Assembly (NCBI GenBank): GCA_026126305.1
Contig: JAHCJI010000001.1
Span: 434,001-498,000 of the forward strand
Reading direction: 5' to 3'
Length of the DNA stretch: 64,000 bases
Origin: Phycisphaeraceae bacterium
GTDB taxonomy: Bacteria > Planctomycetota > Phycisphaerae > Phycisphaerales > UBA1924
This document shows positions 9,248 to 17,707 of the stretch, in pieces. Below the pieces are notes generated by a model. The model had not been told where the DNA came from. It saw nothing but the letters and a program-made list of their open reading frames with translations, and ran no database searches. The position numbers and the translations under genes are program-made. Numbering within the stretch: the stretch's first letter is position 1; each line of letters starts with the position of its first letter.

Positions 9248-10456
9248 TCACACCCCCACGCGCTCGGCGATCGTCAGGCCGAAGGCCTCCAGCTGCGGGT
9301 ACGCCGCGTCGCTGTTGGTCAAGAGCCGCATCTGCCGCACGCCCAGGGCCCGCACGATCTGGCTGCCCGTGCCATACTCCAGGGCCCCGGCCGCCTGCGA
9401 GCGCGTCGGGCTGTCCTCGCTGCTGAGGTTGAACGGCTGGGTCAGGCGGTTGTTGAGGTTCGCGTGCGCGCTGGGCGTGTCCAGCCCGCCGCTGGGCCGC
9501 AGGTACACCAGGGCCCCGTGCCCGGCGTGGCGGATGTGCTCGAGCGAGCGTTCCAGGATCGCCCGCGTGTTGCGCCCATCCTGCACGGCCCCGAAGATGT
9601 CGCCCAAGAGGTCCCGCCGGTGGACGCGCACGAGCGTGGGCCCGGCCTGCTGCACGACGCTCCCGCTCTCGTCCAGTTCGCCCACGCCGCCCAGCGTCAG
9701 GGCCAGGTGGGGCAAAGGGTCGGTGATGCTGCGGAAGGCAAAGAGCGTGAACGCCCCGTGGGCGGTCTGAACGGGCGTGCCGCCAACGGGCTCGAGCCGC
9801 TCGACGAAGGTCTCGGTGCTCAGGCGGTGCTCGATGAGCTGGCGGACCGAGCACATCTTCAGGCCGTGCCGGCGGTTGAACTCGAGAAGGTCCGGCACGC
9901 GGGCCATCTCGCCGTCCTCGCGCAGGATCTCGATGATGACCGCCGCGGGCGCCAGGCCCGCCAGGCGGCACAAGTCCACCGAGCCCTCGGTCTGCCCGAT
10001 GCGCACCAGCACGCCCCCGTCGCGGGCCTTCAGCGGGTTGATGTGCCCCGGCCGCACGAAGTCGTCCGGCCCGGTCGTGGGGTCGATGGCCAGGCGGATG
10101 GTCCTGGCACGCTCGGCCGCGCTCACGCCCGTGGTCAGGCCGTGCCGCGGGTGGCCGTCGATGGCGACGGTAAAGGGCGTGCCGCGGACGGAGGTGTTCA
10201 CGTCGCTCTGGGGCCTCAGGTCCAGCCTGCGGCAGTCGGCCTCGGTCAGGCTCAGGCACAGGTAGCCGCGGGCCTCGCGCAGCATGAAGCCGATGCTGGC
10301 CGCGTCGGCGAACTGGGCGGGCAGCACCAGGTCGCCCTCGTTCTCGCGGCTCTCGTCGTCGGTGAGCACGACCATGCGCCCGGCGCGGAGCTCGTCGAGG
10401 ATCTCGGGGATGGGGCTGAAGCCGGCAGGGAGCGATTGGGAGTCTGGGGGTGGCAC
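9248..10456 (-). CDS. ribB: RibB with degenerate RibA (GTP cyclohydrolase II) domain
   Basis: The N-terminal half is 3,4-dihydroxy-2-butanone-4-phosphate synthase, which makes the four-carbon unit of riboflavin. It keeps DDESRENEGD, TTGVSAAERARTIR and RPGHINPL. The C-terminal half aligns with GTP cyclohydrolase II, but the zinc ligands are gone: family HSECLTGD...CDCG reads HRRDLLGDIFGAVQDG. The catalytic RQEGR block reads RPSGG. The terminal LLTNSDAAYPQLEAFGLTI is still recognisable. This half is therefore probably inactive, like RibBX-type proteins. Start uncertain: GTG 10456 is preferred because ATG 10498 falls inside a palindromic repeat; neither has a good ribosome site. Confidence 0.9.
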   Translation of the reverse strand: MPPPDSQSLPAGFSPIPEILDELRAGRMVVLTDDESRENEGDLVLPAQFADAASIGFMLREARGYLCLSLTEADCRRLDLRPQSDVNTSVRGTPFTVAIDGHPRHGLTTGVSAAERARTIRLAIDPTTGPDDFVRPGHINPLKARDGGVLVRIGQTEGSVDLCRLAGLAPAAVIIEILREDGEMARVPDLLEFNRRHGLKMCSVRQLIEHRLSTETFVERLEPVGGTPVQTAHGAFTLFAFRSITDPLPHLALTLGGVGELDESGSVVQQAGPTLVRVHRRDLLGDIFGAVQDGRNTRAILERSLEHIRHAGHGALVYLRPSGGLDTPSAHANLNNRLTQPFNLSSEDSPTRSQAAGALEYGTGSQIVRALGVRQMRLLTNSDAAYPQLEAFGLTIAERVGV

Positions 10457-10470
10457 GGGCGAGGGTAGAA

Positions 10471-10537
10471 CGGGGCCCGGGCGCGAGCCCGGGCGCATCT
10501 TGAAAGTGGAATGAGCCCGGGCTCGCGCCCGGGCCCC
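10471..10537. repeat. REPIN-like perfect inverted repeat of CCCGGGC palindromes
   Basis: Positions 10471-10494 and 10514-10537 are exact reverse complements (24 bases each) around a 19-base spacer. Each arm contains a CCCGGGC...GCCCGGG palindrome of its own. The element sits between the divergent ribB and O-methyltransferase genes. Related single palindromes occur at 12320-12338 and 53113-53131. Confidence 0.85.
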
Positions 10538-10564
10538 GTTTGGTGTCGTGTCCTACCTTCCGCG

Positions 10565-11242
10565 ATGCCTACCGACATGACCCCCGGCCGCTGGCAGCAC
10601 ACCGGCGACTACCTCGACACCGTCTTCGGCCGTGCCGACGGGCACCTGGCCGGGCTCATGCCCCGGGCCGTCGAGGCGGGCATCCCCGACATCGCCGTCT
10701 CGGCCTCGGTGGGGCGGATGCTGCTGTGCCTGGCCCGGCTGGTGGAGGCCCGGCTCATCGTCGAGGTCGGCACGCTGGCGGGCTACTCGGGCATCTGGCT
10801 GGCCCGGGGGCTGGCCGAGGGTGGCAGAATGCTGACCATCGAGCCCAACGACCTGCACGCCAACTTCGCCCAGAGGGCCTTCGAAGGGGCGGGCGTGGCG
10901 GACCGGGTGGAGGTGGTGCGGGGATTTGGCACGCCCGAGCTGGAGAGGCTGGCCGGCGAGATGCCCGGGGCGGCGGACCTGGTGTTCCTGGACGCCATCA
11001 AGACCGAGTACCCCGATTACCTGCCCCACGCAAAGAAGCTCTTGCGGACCGGCGGGCTGCTGGTGGCCGATAACATGCTGGGTGGTGGTGGGGGGGGTGA
11101 TTGGTGGATCGATGCGCCCCCGGGCCAGAACGCCAGCCGCGACGCGGCCGACCGGGTGAACCGCCTGGTGGCCGCCGACGATGGGTTCGAGGCCTTCTGC
11201 GTGCCGCTGCGCGAGGGCGTGCTGGTGGCCCGCAAGCGATAG
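10565..11242 (+). CDS. Class I SAM-dependent O-methyltransferase (family 3)
   Basis: A 225-residue protein of the catechol / caffeoyl-CoA O-methyltransferase family. The SAM-binding motif I is VEVGTLAGYSGIWLARGL, followed by the acidic MLTIEPN. The later block ADLVFLDAIKTEYPDYL and GGLLVADNMLGGGG holds the family's metal-binding Asp and Asn-type residues. Such enzymes methylate catechol-like hydroxyls using a divalent cation; the physiological substrate is unknown here. ATG 10565 is chosen because an upstream in-frame ATG at 10511 would make translation begin inside the REPIN-like repeat. Confidence 0.9.
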   Translation: MPTDMTPGRWQHTGDYLDTVFGRADGHLAGLMPRAVEAGIPDIAVSASVGRMLLCLARLVEARLIVEVGTLAGYSGIWLARGLAEGGRMLTIEPNDLHANFAQRAFEGAGVADRVEVVRGFGTPELERLAGEMPGAADLVFLDAIKTEYPDYLPHAKKLLRTGGLLVADNMLGGGGGGDWWIDAPPGQNASRDAADRVNRLVAADDGFEAFCVPLREGVLVARKR

Positions 11243-11290
11243 CCCCTCCGCCCGAGTGCGCAGACGCTCGAACGCTTTCCTGGGCATCTG

Positions 11291-11479
11291 GACCGCGTTC
11301 CACGGAGCAATGACCGCGTTCCACGGAGCAATGACCGCGTTCCACGGAGTAATGACCGCGTTCCACGGAGCAATGACCGCGTTCCACGGAGCAATGACCG
11401 CGTTCCACAGAGCAATGACCGCGTTCCACGGAGCAATGACCGCGGTCGAGGGGGCATGGACCGCGTGCTCGGGAGCCGA
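11291..11479. repeat. 21-bp tandem array, 7 good copies plus 2 decayed
   Basis: The unit begins GACCGCGTTCCACGGAGC and repeats every 21 bases from 11291 to 11437 with only single-base differences (copy 3 GAGTAAT, copy 6 CACAGAG). Two further diverged units run to 11479. The whole 379-base gap (11243-11621) holds no gene that I can support. A frame through the array reads heptapeptides MTAFHGA, but it has no start context of its own. Confidence 0.92.
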
Positions 11480-11621
11480 TCCCCTCGGATCGGCAATCTG
11501 GAAGACAAGCTCGCCACAGGGCATCGATGCGTCCAGGTCCCGGGCCGGCGCCACGGCTCGGGCCCGGGGGCTATGGTCTGCCGGCGGACGGGCCGCGGAG
11601 GCGTCTGGGGAGGGCACGGCC

Positions 11622-12083
11622 ATGGACCACGATGGGCTGTTCGCCGGGCGCATCGGCGAGATCAACGGCAACGTCCGGCTGATCGTGGCCCTGCTGGCGG
11701 GCTGGGCGGGGCTCTCTTGGTGGTTGAACCTCTCGATGCTGGCATCGGCCATGCTCGCGGGGGCGGCCGGCCGACAGCAGCACGCCCGGCCAGAATGGCC
11801 CCTCGTCCTGTCCATCGCCCTGGCGCTCTTTGGCTTCGCGACGGCGTTCATCACGGCGTTCACGTTGCTGGCCATCGACCGGCAGATCGGCGAGATGCAG
11901 ACCCTCAGCAAGACCCTGGCCGACACCAAGGGGCAGATGGCCGCGGGCACGGCCGAGCGGTCGCGTTTTCTCAAGCCCCAGTGGCCCCTGGCGGCCCTGG
12001 CGTGGGCCTTTGGCATGCACGCGGCGGGCGCGGCGGCGGTGGCGATCGTGTGGGTGGTCCTGGCGTTCGCCGCGATGCGCTGA
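11622..12083 (+). CDS. Four-helix membrane protein of unknown function
   Basis: A 153-residue protein starting at ATG 11622 with GGGGAGGG upstream. Hydrophobic helices are visible near residues 18-32 (LIVALLAGWAGLSWW), 36-48, 60-82 (LVLSIALALFGFATAFITAFTLL) and 126-152. A polar segment, IDRQIGEMQTLSKTLADTKG, lies between helices 3 and 4 and may be amphipathic. I recognise no family. The same frame is open further upstream through the 21-bp array, but a start there would put repeats in the protein. It is followed after 21 bases by another small membrane protein, so the two are probably co-transcribed. Confidence 0.7.
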   Translation: MDHDGLFAGRIGEINGNVRLIVALLAGWAGLSWWLNLSMLASAMLAGAAGRQQHARPEWPLVLSIALALFGFATAFITAFTLLAIDRQIGEMQTLSKTLADTKGQMAAGTAERSRFLKPQWPLAALAWAFGMHAAGAAAVAIVWVVLAFAAMR

Positions 12084-12104
12084 TCGAAGAAAGGGCAATG
12101 GGAC

Positions 12105-12284
12105 ATGCACTGGTTCTGGTGGATCATCGTCGCGGCCCTGGGCATCTTCGCGCTGCGGAGTTTGTGGGCGGCGTACGAAGCGCTGCGGCACGAGCCCCGA
12201 CGCACCTCGCGGGCGGGCTTCGAGCTCTTGTGGGTGGCCATCGACGTGCTGCTGATCCTGTGGATCCTGGGCGTGATCCCGTAA
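12105..12284 (+). CDS. Small two-helix membrane protein (59 aa)
   Basis: A short frame starting MHWFWWIIVAALGIFAL and ending in WVAIDVLLILWILGVIP, i.e. two membrane helices joined by a basic linker (EALRHEPRRTSRAG). The ATG at 12105 has AAAGGG and GGGAC just upstream. It follows the 153-residue membrane protein by 21 bases. No family recognised; the paired arrangement suggests a small complex. Its short length and lack of known homology limit confidence. Confidence 0.6.
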   Translation: MHWFWWIIVAALGIFALRSLWAAYEALRHEPRRTSRAGFELLWVAIDVLLILWILGVIP

Positions 12285-12319
12285 CGGGCGATGCGCACGC
12301 GCTGGAGCGCGTGAGATAA

Positions 12320-12338
12320 ACCCGGGCAAGCACCCGGG
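12320..12338. repeat. CCCGGGC palindrome (REP-like)
   Basis: CCCGGGCAAGCACCCGGGC, one member of a dispersed palindrome family. It lies between the small membrane protein and tRNA-Ser. Confidence 0.55.
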
Positions 12339-12365
12339 CTGTATCGTGGCGTGAAGTGGGGAAAA

Positions 12366-12455
12366 CGGAGCGGGAGGGATTCGAACCCTCGGTACCGGTA
12401 AAACCAGTACACCGGATTAGCAATCCGGCCCCTTCAGCCTCTCGGGCACCGCTCC
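12366..12455 (-). tRNA. tRNA-Ser (anticodon GCT)
   Basis: On the minus strand the 90-base gene starts GGAGCGGTGCCCGAGAGGC. The anticodon stem CCGGA/TCCGG closes loop TTGCTAA with anticodon GCT. A long variable arm (TGTACTGG...CCGGTACC) marks it as class II. The T-arm is GAGGGTTCGAATCCCTC, and the acceptor GGAGCGG pairs with CCGCTCC with discriminator G. No CCA is encoded. It reads AGC/AGU serine codons. Confidence 0.96.
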
Positions 12456-12496
12456 AGGGCCAAGGCCCAGTCGGGCCCCGGCGGGTGGGGATGGTA

Positions 12497-14479
12497 TCAG
12501 GGCGATGGGGCCGCGTCCTGCGGGCTCTCGACGGCGGTGGGGGCCGGGGCCACCCAGCGGTTGTTGGCGCGATCGGCGTCGGGCAGCAGCTCGTCGGGGT
12601 CGACCACGGCCCGGCGCAGGGTTCGGCCCTGGAGGTCGATTCGGAACGAGCGCTCGCGCGTGGTGGCCCAGGCCTCGACGGGGAACTCGCGGCGGTCGAT
12701 CGTGCCGTCGTCGAACTGGAGCACCACCGTGGCGGGCATGACCTGGCGGCCCAGCGAGCGGACGGTGACGGTGGCCCGGGGCGTGGATTCAGACTCGTCC
12801 GACTCGTCGAAGGCGACCTCGAGGGCCTGGTCGAGCGTGCCGTCCTCGAGGAACCACTGGCGGAAGAACCACGCCAGGTCGGCCCCGGTGGCGTCTTCCA
12901 TCGTGCGGAAGAAGTCGGCCGGCTGGGGGCTCTTGAACGCCCATCGGCGGACGTACTCGCGGAAGGCGTAATCAAACCGCTCGGGGCCCAGCACCACCTC
13001 GCGCAGCAGGTGCAGGCCCAGGGCCGTCTTGCGGTATTGCAGGCTGCCCAGCAGGCCCGGCAGGTTGCGATCGGGGAAGACGGCGATGGGCTGGCTGCGG
13101 CCGCGGGCCAGCTGCATGGTCTGCTGGCGGGCCCGGCCGGGGTTGACCGCCTCGCCGCGGAAGGCCGCCAGCGAGTGCATGCCAATGAAGGTGGTGAAGC
13201 CCTCGTCCATCCAGGCGTGGCGCCGTTCGTCGGTGTTGACGATCATGGGAAACCAGGTGTGGCCCACCTCGTGGTCGGTGACGAACAGCGGGCTGCGCGT
13301 GCGCCCGCCACAGAAGACGATCATGGGGTACTCCATGCCGCCCTCGGGCCCGTTGACGTTGGTCATGATGGGGTATGGGTAGGGGTAGAGGAAGTCGCTG
13401 TAGAACTCGACGCTGTGGGCGACATACTGCGTGCTGCCGCCGTCTTCGACGGTGGGCGCCCACGCCGTGGCCTCGACGGGGTAGAGCGACTGGCACAGCA
13501 CGATCTTGTCGTTGCCGTTCAGGTCCTTGACGACCACGCCGCACGCGTTCCAGATGAAGGCGTCGCTGGCCGCCCAGGCGAAGGTGCGGATGTTCTCGCC
13601 CTTGAACTTCCACGTCAGCGGGCCCTGGCCCGCGGGCCGGCTGGCGGGGTCGCCCACTTCCTCGGCGGTTCGGATCATCACGGTTTCCCGGCTCTTGCGG
13701 GCCTCTTCGAGGCGTTGGCGCTGGAGGGGCGTGAGCACCTCACGCGGGTTTTGCAGCACGCCCGAGCCGGCCACCAGGTAGGTGCGCGGCACGGTGATGT
13801 GGACCTCGTAGTTGCCGAAGTTGGTGTAGAACTCGCCGCTGCCGGCGTAAGGCAGGGTGTTCCAGCCGTGCACGTCGTCGTAGTTGCACACGTGGGGGAA
13901 CCACTGGGCGTACTCGAAGATGCGGCCTTGCTCCACGTCCTCGGCACCCATGCGTCGCAGGTAGGGGGGCATGTCGAAGGCAAAGTCCAGCTGGAACTTG
14001 AACCGCTCGCCGGGCTTGATGGCACGTGGCAACTCGACCCGCGCCAGGGTGTCATAGACCGTGAACTTGAGTTCGGTGGTCCCGGTGCGGATCGACGGGA
14101 TGTCGTAGCCGCCGTCGAAGTCGTCATCCATGGCGCGCATGGGCCCGCCGCCGGTGCGGGTGCGCGTGCCGATGCTGTCGGGCTTGAAGAGGTTCTGTTC
14201 GAGCTGGATCCACAGGAAGTTGAGCGTGTGCGGCGAGTTGTTGTGATACGCCACTTCCATCGTCGCGCTCAGCCGCTGGGCGTCGGCGTCGAGGGTGGCG
14301 TCGATGCGGTAGTCCACGCGCTGCTGCCAATACGCCGGCCCGGGAGCCCCCGAACCCAGCCGGACCTCGTTGGGCGTGGGCAGGCTCAGGGGGGCAAAGG
14401 CCTCGTAAGGCCGATCGGGGTCGGCATGGGCCCAACGGGCACAGGCCAGGGCAAGGACGCAGGCAAGCAGGATGCGCAT
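12497..14479 (-). CDS. M1-family zinc metallopeptidase, exported
   Basis: A 660-residue protein with an N-terminal signal peptide (MRILLACVLALACARWAHA). The zinc site HEVGH is at 403-407, with the third ligand Glu426 in HAWMDEGFTTF, as in gluzincins of family M1. The substrate-binding GxMEN motif appears as GGMEY (380-384), as in other secreted M1-like peptidases that may not be true aminopeptidases. An acidic Asp/Ser/Glu-rich patch and a beta-rich domain form the C-terminus. ATG 14479 has GGAGAAG upstream. It probably degrades peptides in the periplasm or outside the cell. It is divergent from the pdh operon. Confidence 0.92.
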   Translation of the reverse strand: MRILLACVLALACARWAHADPDRPYEAFAPLSLPTPNEVRLGSGAPGPAYWQQRVDYRIDATLDADAQRLSATMEVAYHNNSPHTLNFLWIQLEQNLFKPDSIGTRTRTGGGPMRAMDDDFDGGYDIPSIRTGTTELKFTVYDTLARVELPRAIKPGERFKFQLDFAFDMPPYLRRMGAEDVEQGRIFEYAQWFPHVCNYDDVHGWNTLPYAGSGEFYTNFGNYEVHITVPRTYLVAGSGVLQNPREVLTPLQRQRLEEARKSRETVMIRTAEEVGDPASRPAGQGPLTWKFKGENIRTFAWAASDAFIWNACGVVVKDLNGNDKIVLCQSLYPVEATAWAPTVEDGGSTQYVAHSVEFYSDFLYPYPYPIMTNVNGPEGGMEYPMIVFCGGRTRSPLFVTDHEVGHTWFPMIVNTDERRHAWMDEGFTTFIGMHSLAAFRGEAVNPGRARQQTMQLARGRSQPIAVFPDRNLPGLLGSLQYRKTALGLHLLREVVLGPERFDYAFREYVRRWAFKSPQPADFFRTMEDATGADLAWFFRQWFLEDGTLDQALEVAFDESDESESTPRATVTVRSLGRQVMPATVVLQFDDGTIDRREFPVEAWATTRERSFRIDLQGRTLRRAVVDPDELLPDADRANNRWVAPAPTAVESPQDAAPSP

Positions 14480-14594
14480 GGGCTTCTCCGATCGGTGTCT
14501 GGGCGGCATGGTACGCGAATGGGGGCAAAACGGCGTCGGCCCGCGGCGGATACCATCCCCATTGCCCGCTGGCCCTTCCCAAAAGGACACGCCC

Positions 14595-15671
14595 ATGGCC
14601 GTCGCTTTGCCCACCATCGAGATCGAACACCCCGCGCTGCCTCGACCCATGCGCTTCCCTGATTTTGCAAATTGGGAAGAACCCCAGCGCGAGGGCGACC
14701 GGGTGATCACCTTCCGCGAGGCCCTGCGCGAGGCCATGACCAACGCCATGCGCGAGGACGAGCGGGTCTTCCTGCTGGGCGAGGAAGTGGCCGAGTACAA
14801 CGGCGCGTACAAGGTCAGCCAGGGCATGCTCGAGGAGTTCGGGCCCAAGCGCATCATCGACACGCCCATCAGCGAGAACGGGTTCGCCGGCATGGCCATC
14901 GCCGCCGCCATGGCGGGGCTCAAGCCCATCGTCGAGTTCATGAGCTGGTCCTTCAGCCTCGTCGCGGCCGACCAGATCCTCAACAACGCACCCAAGATGC
15001 TGTACATGTCGGGCGGGCAGTGGGGGTGCCCCATCGTCTTCCGCGGTAACGACGGCGCGGGTGGGCAGCTCGGCAGCACGCACAGTTGGTGCGTCGAGGG
15101 GCTCTACAGCAACGTGCCGGGCGTGAAGATCGCCATACCCAGCAATCCGCTGGACGCCAAGGGCCTGCTGCGCACCGCCATCGCCGACCCGGACCCGGTC
15201 TTCTTCCTCGAGAGCGAGCGCATGCTGGGCGACACCATGCACGTGCCCGAGGAAGACTACTTCATCCCCTTCGGCAGGGCCCGCCTTGCACGCGAGGGCG
15301 GCGACTGCACGCTGGTGAGTTTCGGTCGGCCCGTCCACTTTTGTATGGAAGCCGCCGAAGCCCTGGCCAAGGACGGCATCGAGGCGGACGTGCTCGACAT
15401 GCGGACCATCCGCCCGCTGGACATCGAAGCGATCGTGCGGAGCGTGAAGATGACCAACCGCGTGGTGGTGGTCGATCAGTGCTGGCCGTTCGCGAGCGTG
15501 GCCAGCGAGGTGGTGACGCAGATCGTCGAGCACGCCTTCGACTGGCTCGACCACCAGCCCGTGCGCGTGAACACGGCCGACGTGCCCACGCCGTACGCGA
15601 AGGGGCTGGAGGCGGCGTATCTTCCGAACGCCAATCGCATCATCGAAGCTGTGAAGGGCGTGGTAGGCTGA
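14595..15671 (+). CDS. pdhB: Pyruvate dehydrogenase E1 component, beta subunit
   Basis: A 358-residue transketolase-like subunit that, with E1-alpha, decarboxylates pyruvate onto thiamine diphosphate. ITFREALREAMTNAMREDERVFLLGEEVAEYNGAYKV, then DTPISENGFAGMAIAAAM and EFMSWSF, are the family's pyrimidine-binding and interface segments. Glu in LGEEVAEY is the cofactor-activating residue. The C-terminal domain contains VDQCWPFASVASEVVTQIVEHAF. ATG 14595 follows AAAAGGAC. No E1-alpha gene is adjacent. The E2 gene follows 634 bases later, with a toxin-antitoxin-like pair in between starting only 3 bases after this stop. Confidence 0.95.
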   Translation: MAVALPTIEIEHPALPRPMRFPDFANWEEPQREGDRVITFREALREAMTNAMREDERVFLLGEEVAEYNGAYKVSQGMLEEFGPKRIIDTPISENGFAGMAIAAAMAGLKPIVEFMSWSFSLVAADQILNNAPKMLYMSGGQWGCPIVFRGNDGAGGQLGSTHSWCVEGLYSNVPGVKIAIPSNPLDAKGLLRTAIADPDPVFFLESERMLGDTMHVPEEDYFIPFGRARLAREGGDCTLVSFGRPVHFCMEAAEALAKDGIEADVLDMRTIRPLDIEAIVRSVKMTNRVVVVDQCWPFASVASEVVTQIVEHAFDWLDHQPVRVNTADVPTPYAKGLEAAYLPNANRIIEAVKGVVG

Positions 15672-15674
15672 ACG

Positions 15675-15908
15675 ATGGCGAGCGAGAACCTGGCCGAACG
15701 CATCACCGTGAACCCCGACATGTGCGGCGGGCGTCCTTGTGTGCGCGGCATGCGCATCCGCGTGACGGACGTGCTCGAGTTGCTCGCCGGCGGGATGACC
15801 TATGAGGAGATCCTGGAAGATTATCCGTACCTCGAGCGCGAGGACATCATCGCCTGCATCGCCTTCGCGGCCCAATGGCTCAACCACCCGGTCTTGCGGG
15901 CGTCGTGA
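15675..15908 (+). CDS. DUF433 protein (putative antitoxin)
   Basis: A 77-residue protein. ITVNPDMCGGRPCVRGMRIRVTDVLELLAGGMTYEEILEDYPYLEREDI is the canonical DUF433 sequence (winged-helix DNA-binding fold, G-x-P-x-(I/V)-x-G-x-R-(I/V) core). DUF433 genes commonly sit just before DUF5615 PIN-like genes and are regarded as VapB-type antitoxins. Here it lies 3 bases after pdhB and overlaps the following PIN-like gene by one base, so it is translated from the pdh transcript. Confidence 0.92.
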   Translation: MASENLAERITVNPDMCGGRPCVRGMRIRVTDVLELLAGGMTYEEILEDYPYLEREDIIACIAFAAQWLNHPVLRAS

Positions 15909-16264
15909 TGGGCCCCTCGACGATCTGGATCGACATGAACCTGCCGATGGCCATGGTCCCCTGGCTGCATGAGGCCACCGGTCTTCCGTGCCACCACCTC
16001 TACCAATTGGGCTACGGCCAACTGGCGGACTCGGACGTTTTCGACCGGGCACGGCAGGCCCGGGCGGCCCTTTTTACCAAAGACGGCGACTTCGCGGACC
16101 TGGTCCGACGCCAGGGCCCGCCACCCCAGGTCGCCTGGATCCTCCTTGGAAACGCGTCCAAGCGTCGTACGCGCGATTGGCTACTACCCTTAGTGCCAAG
16201 GATCATGCAGGCCCTGACCAGCGGTGAGGCCCTTGTGGAAGTCCACGGCCCGGAATCGCTCTGA
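15908..16264 (+). CDS. DUF5615 PIN-like protein (putative toxin)
   Basis: A 118-residue protein of the PIN-like DUF5615 family. [15 protein letters not shown] supplies the first conserved Asp. [43 protein letters not shown] supplies the later Asp/TKDxDF motif, and SKRRTRDWL follows. PIN-fold proteins of this type are predicted Mg-dependent RNases. ATG 15908 overlaps the DUF433 stop (TGATG). Position between pdhB and pdhC is unusual. Toxicity is inferred from family and context only. Confidence 0.9.
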   Translation: MGPSTIWIDMNLPMAMVPWLHEATGLPCHHLYQLGYGQLADSDVFDRARQARAALFTKDGDFADLVRRQGPPPQVAWILLGNASKRRTRDWLLPLVPRIMQALTSGEALVEVHGPESL

Positions 16265-16305
16265 CCAGCGGCTCACAGCCGCAGGCCCTTGCCAGGAACA
16301 CGACC

Positions 16306-17634
16306 ATGCCCATCACCGTCACCATGCCCCGCCTCTCGGACACCATGGAAGTTGGCACCGTCATCCAATGGCACGTGAAGGAAGGCGACACCGTCTCGCC
16401 CGGCGACGTGCTGGCTGACATCGAGACCGACAAGGCCACCATGGAACTCGAAGCCTTCGACGAGGGCACCATCGCCAAACTCGCCGCCAAGCAGGGTGAC
16501 GCGGTCAAGGTCGGCGACCCCATCGTCATCATCGCCGAGGAGGGAGAGGACGTGAGCGAGGCCGCCAAGGGCGGTGGTCAGGCCAAGGCCGAGACCAAGG
16601 CCCAGGCCGGGCAGGCCACAAACGAAGGCAAAGCCAGCACCACCGCCAGCAGCGCATCGGCCACGGCGACGCTGTCCAACGGCAGCACCAACGGCTCGCA
16701 CGCGGGCGAGAGCGACGGCGGACGCATCTTCGCCAGCCCCCTGGCCAAGAAGATCGCCGGCGAGCACAACGTCGACCTCTCGGGCATCGACGGCACCGGC
16801 CCCAGCGGCCGCATCGTCAAGAAGGACGTCGAGCAAGCCCTCGAACGCGGCGCCACCGCCCCGGCCGCCCAGCCGCGTCAGGCCCGGCTCGAGGTCGAGC
16901 TGCCACCCATCGGCGCTTCGCTCCAAGACAACACCGTGGCGCTCAGCAACATGCGAGGCACCATCGCCAAGCGGCTGGTGGAGAGCAAGCAGACCATCCC
17001 CCACTACCAGGTCACCGTCGAGGTGGACATGGACGCCCTGCTGGACCTGCGCGAGCAGCTCAACGAGCAACTCGAAAGCCAGGGGGTCAAGCTCACCGTC
17101 AACGACTTCCTCGTCCGCGCCTGCGCTCTGGCCATGCACCGGCACCCGTTCGTGAACTCGTCGTGGGACGGCTCGAAGAACCCGCCGGCCATCCGCCAGC
17201 ATGGGGATGTCAACATCGGCGTGGCCGTCGCGCTGCCCGAGGAGCGCGGCGGGGGGCTGGTCGTCCCCGTGCTCAGGGGCACCGACCGCATGGGCCTGCG
17301 GACCATCTCCAGCGAGACCCGCCGCCTGGCCAAGAAGGCCCGCGAAAAGGGCCTGTCCGTCGAAGACATGGAAGCCAGCACCTTCACCATCAGCAACCTG
17401 GGCATGTTCGGCGTGGCCCACTTCACAGCCATCATCAACCCGCCCAACGCCTGCATCCTGGCCGTCGGCGCGGCCCGCGAGGTGCCCATCGTCCGCGATG
17501 GGCAACTGATGATCGGCAGCGTGATGAGCATGACCATGTCCAGCGACCACCGCATCGTCGATGGTGCGATGGCGGCCCAATACCTGAACACCGTCAAGGG
17601 CATGCTCGAAGCGCCCGCGACGCTGCTGGTGTAA
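16306..17634 (+). CDS. pdhC: Dihydrolipoamide acetyltransferase (E2 of pyruvate dehydrogenase)
   Basis: A 442-residue E2 core. A single lipoyl domain carries the swinging arm on Lys43 ([10 protein letters not shown]). An Ala/Thr/Ser/Gly-rich linker follows (85-138), then a peripheral subunit-binding domain ([15 protein letters not shown]...[15 protein letters not shown], 142-179). The acyltransferase domain ends with [16 protein letters not shown], giving the catalytic His-x-x-x-Asp-Gly at about 414-419. It transfers the acetyl group from lipoamide to CoA. It is transcribed with pdhB and probably also with the lipoprotein gene 73 bases downstream. The E3 gene is not in the window. Confidence 0.96.
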   Translation: MPITVTMPRLSDTMEVGTVIQWHVKEGDTVSPGDVLADIETDKATMELEAFDEGTIAKLAAKQGDAVKVGDPIVIIAEEGEDVSEAAKGGGQAKAETKAQAGQATNEGKASTTASSASATATLSNGSTNGSHAGESDGGRIFASPLAKKIAGEHNVDLSGIDGTGPSGRIVKKDVEQALERGATAPAAQPRQARLEVELPPIGASLQDNTVALSNMRGTIAKRLVESKQTIPHYQVTVEVDMDALLDLREQLNEQLESQGVKLTVNDFLVRACALAMHRHPFVNSSWDGSKNPPAIRQHGDVNIGVAVALPEERGGGLVVPVLRGTDRMGLRTISSETRRLAKKAREKGLSVEDMEASTFTISNLGMFGVAHFTAIINPPNACILAVGAAREVPIVRDGQLMIGSVMSMTMSSDHRIVDGAMAAQYLNTVKGMLEAPATLLV

Positions 17635-17707
17635 GCGGGCCGGGCCGATTCCCAATCAGGCCTGGACGGGCTCTGGACCGCCAAGCCCCGAGCGGGAACA
17701 CGACCCC

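Noticed and set aside
11181..12083. A 300-residue protein starting upstream and including MTAFHGA repeats
   Set aside because: The upstream start lies within the O-methyltransferase gene; ATG 11622 has a better ribosome site and begins the hydrophobic protein.
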